Origin: JAICNG01 sp035249985
Lineage (GTDB): Bacteria > Gemmatimonadota > Gemmatimonadetes > Gemmatimonadales > Gemmatimonadaceae
NCBI GenBank assembly: GCA_035249985.1
Contig: DATFFP010000028.1
Coordinates: forward strand, 62,001 to 126,000
Length of the DNA stretch: 64,000 nt
Direction of reading: 5' to 3'
The notes beneath the pieces are model-generated. The model made no database searches. It saw only the letters and a list, made by a program, of their open reading frames with translations, and was not told the origin of the DNA. Each line of letters starts with the position of its first letter. Position 1 is the stretch's first letter. Below, piece after piece: positions 61,201 to 64,000 of the stretch. The translations under genes and the position numbers were made by a program.

Positions 61201-64000
61201 GTGCGTGCGGCTGCTCTCGGCCTGGTAGTGACTGCCGTCACACTTGCCGCGTGGCTGCGCATGCGTGGCATCGAGTTCCCCGCGACGTCGGCGGCACTCA
61301 TTGCCATCCTCGCGCTTGCGTCTGCGCTCGGCGGCCTCCGAGTCGGGTTGCTCGGGGGCGTGGTCGTCGGCGCATGGGTCATGCTCGCCCGCAGCGTACC
61401 CGGATCGGTACTGTACTACGCGGATGGTGACCGCCTAACGGTCATCGCCGAGATGGGCGCGCTGGTGGTGGCCATGATGGCGGGCGCGGTGACGCATCGC
61501 CGCGCCGCGTGGCTGCGTCGAGAGTGGTGGGATGCCAGCGACCGTGCCGACGCGGCGACCGCGCGCATTCGCGCCTTGCGCGCCGTGACCGATCCGGCGC
61601 TGGCAACCCTCTCGTACGACGACCTGCTCCGCGAGCTGCTCTCGCGCATTCGCAAGCATCTCGCGGCCGATTACGCGACGGTGCTCGAGATCTCGGAGGA
61701 TGCCACGACGCTCCTTGCGTGCGCATCGAACGGACTCGAGGAGGAGGTCACGAAGGGCGTGCGGATGTCCGTGGGCGAAGGGCTGTCTGGCGAGGTGGCG
61801 CGCACGCGCGAAGCCGCCGCCGCGGATGACTTGTCGACGACGGCCCCGCGACAGGCGGTCCGCCGGTTCAGCTCCCTCGCGGCCGCACCCCTGCTCGTCG
61901 AGGGGCGGGTATTGGGCGTCCTGGAGATCGGGACAGTCGGATCCCGTCACTTCACCGAGGACGACCTTCGGCTGCTGCAGCTCGTCGCCGATCGCGTGGC
62001 AACGGCCATCGCGCAGGCCAGGCTGCTCGACGCTGAGCGTGGCGCGCGGACCGCCGCCGTCGATGCACAACATCGCTATCGGGATCTGGTCGAAGGGATC
62101 GATGCGATCGTCTGGGAGGCCGACGCGCAAACCCGCACGTTCACCTTCGTCAATCGCCGGGCGGAATCGATGTTGGGCTGGACGGCCGACGTCTGGCTGG
62201 AGCCGAATGCGTACATCGAACGGATCGTTCATCCCCTCGATCGGGATCATGTGCGCGAGCATCTCGCTCGCGTCGCGGAGTCGTGCGAGCACAGCGAGAG
62301 CGAGTATCGCCTGCTGAGCGCCGATGGTCGGGTCACGTGGATGCGTGAGATGGTGTACGGAGCGCGCGATGAATACGGACGGCCGTGCCAGCTCCGGGGC
62401 GTGCTCATCGACATCGGCATGCGGAAGCGCGCCGAGCGGCGGCTCGCGGCACAGTTCGTCGTCACGCAGACGCTCGCCGAATCGAGCGACATGGCCGAAG
62501 CCGCGCCGCGGATATTGCGCGGCATCTGCAACAGCCTCGGCTGGGACGTGGGCCTCCACTGGGCGCTCGATCCTGAGGAGCAAGTGTTGCGCTGCGCGGA
62601 CATTCACGTCGTGGACAAGGAGCACGAGGCATTCGCCGAATCCAATCGCGCCATCGTGTTCGGGCGCGGCGTCGGGGTTCCCGGGCAAACCTGGGCCTCG
62701 GCAGCGCCCCTCTGGATTCCCGACGTCACGCGCGAGAAGGGTTTCACCCGCGCCGAGCTGTTCGCGCGAGGGGATATCCACGCCATGCTGGCATTCCCGC
62801 TCATCGACGCGGGCCGCGTCGTGGGCGTGATGGAATTCCTCAGCACCGACATCCGCTACCCCGATGACGAGCTGTTACAGATGGCGCAGAGCATCGGCAG
62901 CCAGGCAGGTCAGTTTCTGGAGCGCCGCCGCGCCGAGCTCGCGGTGCGTGAGAGCGAAGCGCGCACGCGCGCGGTCATCGACAGCGCCATCGACTGCGTG
63001 ATCTCGTTCGATGCATCGGGACGCATCACCGACTGGAATCCCGCGGCCGAGCGCACCTTTGGATGGCCGCCAGCACGAGCGGTTGGGGAGGAAATGGCGG
63101 CGCTGATTTTGCCGCCCTCGCCTCGCGAGATATTCCGTGCTGCGCTGCGCGAGCACCTCGAAACGGGTGAAACGCGATTCCTCGGCCGACGCATCGAGCT
63201 CCGCGGGCTGCGGTCGGATGGAACCGAGTTCCCGGTGGAGCTCACCATTACACGCGTACCCGCGGCAGGGCCTCCCTCGTTTACCGGCTACTGGCGCGAC
63301 ATCTCCGACCGCAAGCGCGCCGAGGAGATGCAGCGGTTTCTCATGGAGGCGAGCCGAGTCCTGGCGTCGACACTCGACGGCGACCAGGCCCTTACCGAGC
63401 TCAGCCGCCTCGTCGTTCCTACACTGGCCGACTGGTGTGTCGTCGACGTCATCGACGAATCCCATCCGGAGCAGCTGCAGCGCGTCGCCGTGGCGCATGC
63501 CGACCGCGCCAAGGCCGAGCGTGTCAAGCAGCTCAGCGCACGCCATCCGATCTCGCTCGACGCGCCATCGGGCCCGGGACACGTGGCGCGCACCGGCGAG
63601 GCCGAGCTCGTCCCGGTCGTAACGCCGGAGAGGATCGATCCGGACGCGCCCGACGATCGCGGAAGCACCATGGAGGGGATCACACCGGTCTCCTACGTCT
63701 CCGTTCCCATCGAGGCCCGTGATCGCATGCTCGGCGTTCTCACATTGGTGAGCGCCGAGTCGAGGCGGCGATACGGCGACCAGGAGCTCGCGCTCGCGCA
63801 GGAAGTCGCGCGCCGGGCGGCGATGGCGGTGGACAACGCCCGCCTCTACGAGACGGCGCTCATCGCCAGCCGAGCGAAGAGCGACTTTCTCGCCGTCATG
63901 TCGCACGAGCTGCGCACGCCACTGAATGCGATCATCGGCTACGCCGAGCTGCTCCTCATGGGCGTGCCGACGGCGATCCCGCCGCAGACGCACGGCCATG
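61201..64000 (+). CDS. GAF- and PAS-domain sensor histidine kinase, partial at the window edge
   Basis: Reads through the right edge. After one or two hydrophobic helices (VRAAALGLVVTAVTLAAWL, LIAILALASALGGLRVGLLG) come a GAF domain (LLRELLSRIRKHLAADYATV to FTEDDLRLLQLVADR), a PAS domain (YRDLVEGIDAIVWEADAQTR), a GAF, another PAS (TRAVIDSAIDCVISFDASGR), another GAF, and the DHp start with the His in FLAVMSHELRTPLNAIIGY. The ATPase is beyond the edge. It is in the same reading frame as the LuxR gene after its stop. A GTG at 61201 is a plausible start, but no clear ribosome-binding site precedes it. Confidence 0.85.
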   Translation, partial: MRAAALGLVVTAVTLAAWLRMRGIEFPATSAALIAILALASALGGLRVGLLGGVVVGAWVMLARSVPGSVLYYADGDRLTVIAEMGALVVAMMAGAVTHRRAAWLRREWWDASDRADAATARIRALRAVTDPALATLSYDDLLRELLSRIRKHLAADYATVLEISEDATTLLACASNGLEEEVTKGVRMSVGEGLSGEVARTREAAAADDLSTTAPRQAVRRFSSLAAAPLLVEGRVLGVLEIGTVGSRHFTEDDLRLLQLVADRVATAIAQARLLDAERGARTAAVDAQHRYRDLVEGIDAIVWEADAQTRTFTFVNRRAESMLGWTADVWLEPNAYIERIVHPLDRDHVREHLARVAESCEHSESEYRLLSADGRVTWMREMVYGARDEYGRPCQLRGVLIDIGMRKRAERRLAAQFVVTQTLAESSDMAEAAPRILRGICNSLGWDVGLHWALDPEEQVLRCADIHVVDKEHEAFAESNRAIVFGRGVGVPGQTWASAAPLWIPDVTREKGFTRAELFARGDIHAMLAFPLIDAGRVVGVMEFLSTDIRYPDDELLQMAQSIGSQAGQFLERRRAELAVRESEARTRAVIDSAIDCVISFDASGRITDWNPAAERTFGWPPARAVGEEMAALILPPSPREIFRAALREHLETGETRFLGRRIELRGLRSDGTEFPVELTITRVPAAGPPSFTGYWRDISDRKRAEEMQRFLMEASRVLASTLDGDQALTELSRLVVPTLADWCVVDVIDESHPEQLQRVAVAHADRAKAERVKQLSARHPISLDAPSGPGHVARTGEAELVPVVTPERIDPDAPDDRGSTMEGITPVSYVSVPIEARDRMLGVLTLVSAESRRRYGDQELALAQEVARRAAMAVDNARLYETALIASRAKSDFLAVMSHELRTPLNAIIGYAELLLMGVPTAIPPQTHGH

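Overview
The window is GC-rich, densely coded chromosomal DNA of a Gram-negative bacterium. SusC/SusD pairs, TonB receptors with carboxypeptidase-like N-terminal domains, DUF5916 barrels and many lipoproteins with short signal peptides suggest a soil-type Gemmatimonadota member. That assignment is inference from gene content; there is no 16S rRNA gene here. I see no transposase, integrase, phage or CRISPR genes.

Left part (1-14.0 kb): a phosphate-starvation block on the minus strand. It runs udk-phoB-phoR, a TonB-dependent receptor, a secreted FN3/beta-helix lipoprotein coupled to a small lipoprotein, a phosphate-selective-porin-like barrel, then pstS-pstC-pstA-pstB and a second, edge-truncated pstB. 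Four upstream regions carry 7-bp direct repeats at 11-bp period (CGTGACG-like) that look like the local Pho box, tying the outer-membrane genes to the PhoBR system encoded beside them.

14.1-24.6 kb, plus strand except one gene: a nucleotide salvage operon (fused CpdB-like/UshA-like nucleotidase, a ThiS-like protein lacking the terminal GG, adenosine deaminase, purine nucleoside phosphorylase), then an M48 lipoprotein protease (minus), a SpoU-type RNA methyltransferase, prepilin peptidase, a half-length ClpB-type ATPase and an HExxH lipoprotein. 24.6-35.6 kb holds DUF445 and lon (minus), ffh, and the rpsP-rimM-trmD-rplS-rnhB translation cluster, split between trmD and rplS by an aldehyde dehydrogenase, a SWIM zinc-finger protein and a REC-DHp protein. 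35.7-45.1 kb holds an OmpA-family lipoprotein, an M20 peptidase, a VOC protein, tRNA-Lys, a DUF5916 barrel and two lytic transglycosylases. 45.1-64 kb holds moaC, holB, a flavin monooxygenase, a macro-domain gene, a four-helix-bundle (S23/IVS family) gene, a CPA2 antiporter, a SusC/SusD pair, a P1-family peptidase, a PfpI-like protein, a LuxR-type AAA regulator and an unfinished GAF/PAS histidine kinase.

The most unusual structure is a set of about ten long intergenic palindromes whose arms are built from short tandem words (7-9 bp units such as GGTCCTCAG, ACTGCGT, TCAGGGG, GAGGTCGAG, GATTGCG). They sit within a few bases of stop codons, mostly between converging genes, and in four places directly against or inside the 5' end of a gene. 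Two copies share a homologous cruciform core in opposite orientation. At 48671-49220 the two arms are pulled apart and enclose a four-helix-bundle gene whose stop codon lies inside the right arm. The family to which that protein belongs is known from 23S rRNA intervening sequences and as the Avd accessory protein of diversity-generating retroelements, so this unit is the best candidate here for an undescribed element, with the gene-free palindromes as possible minimal forms.
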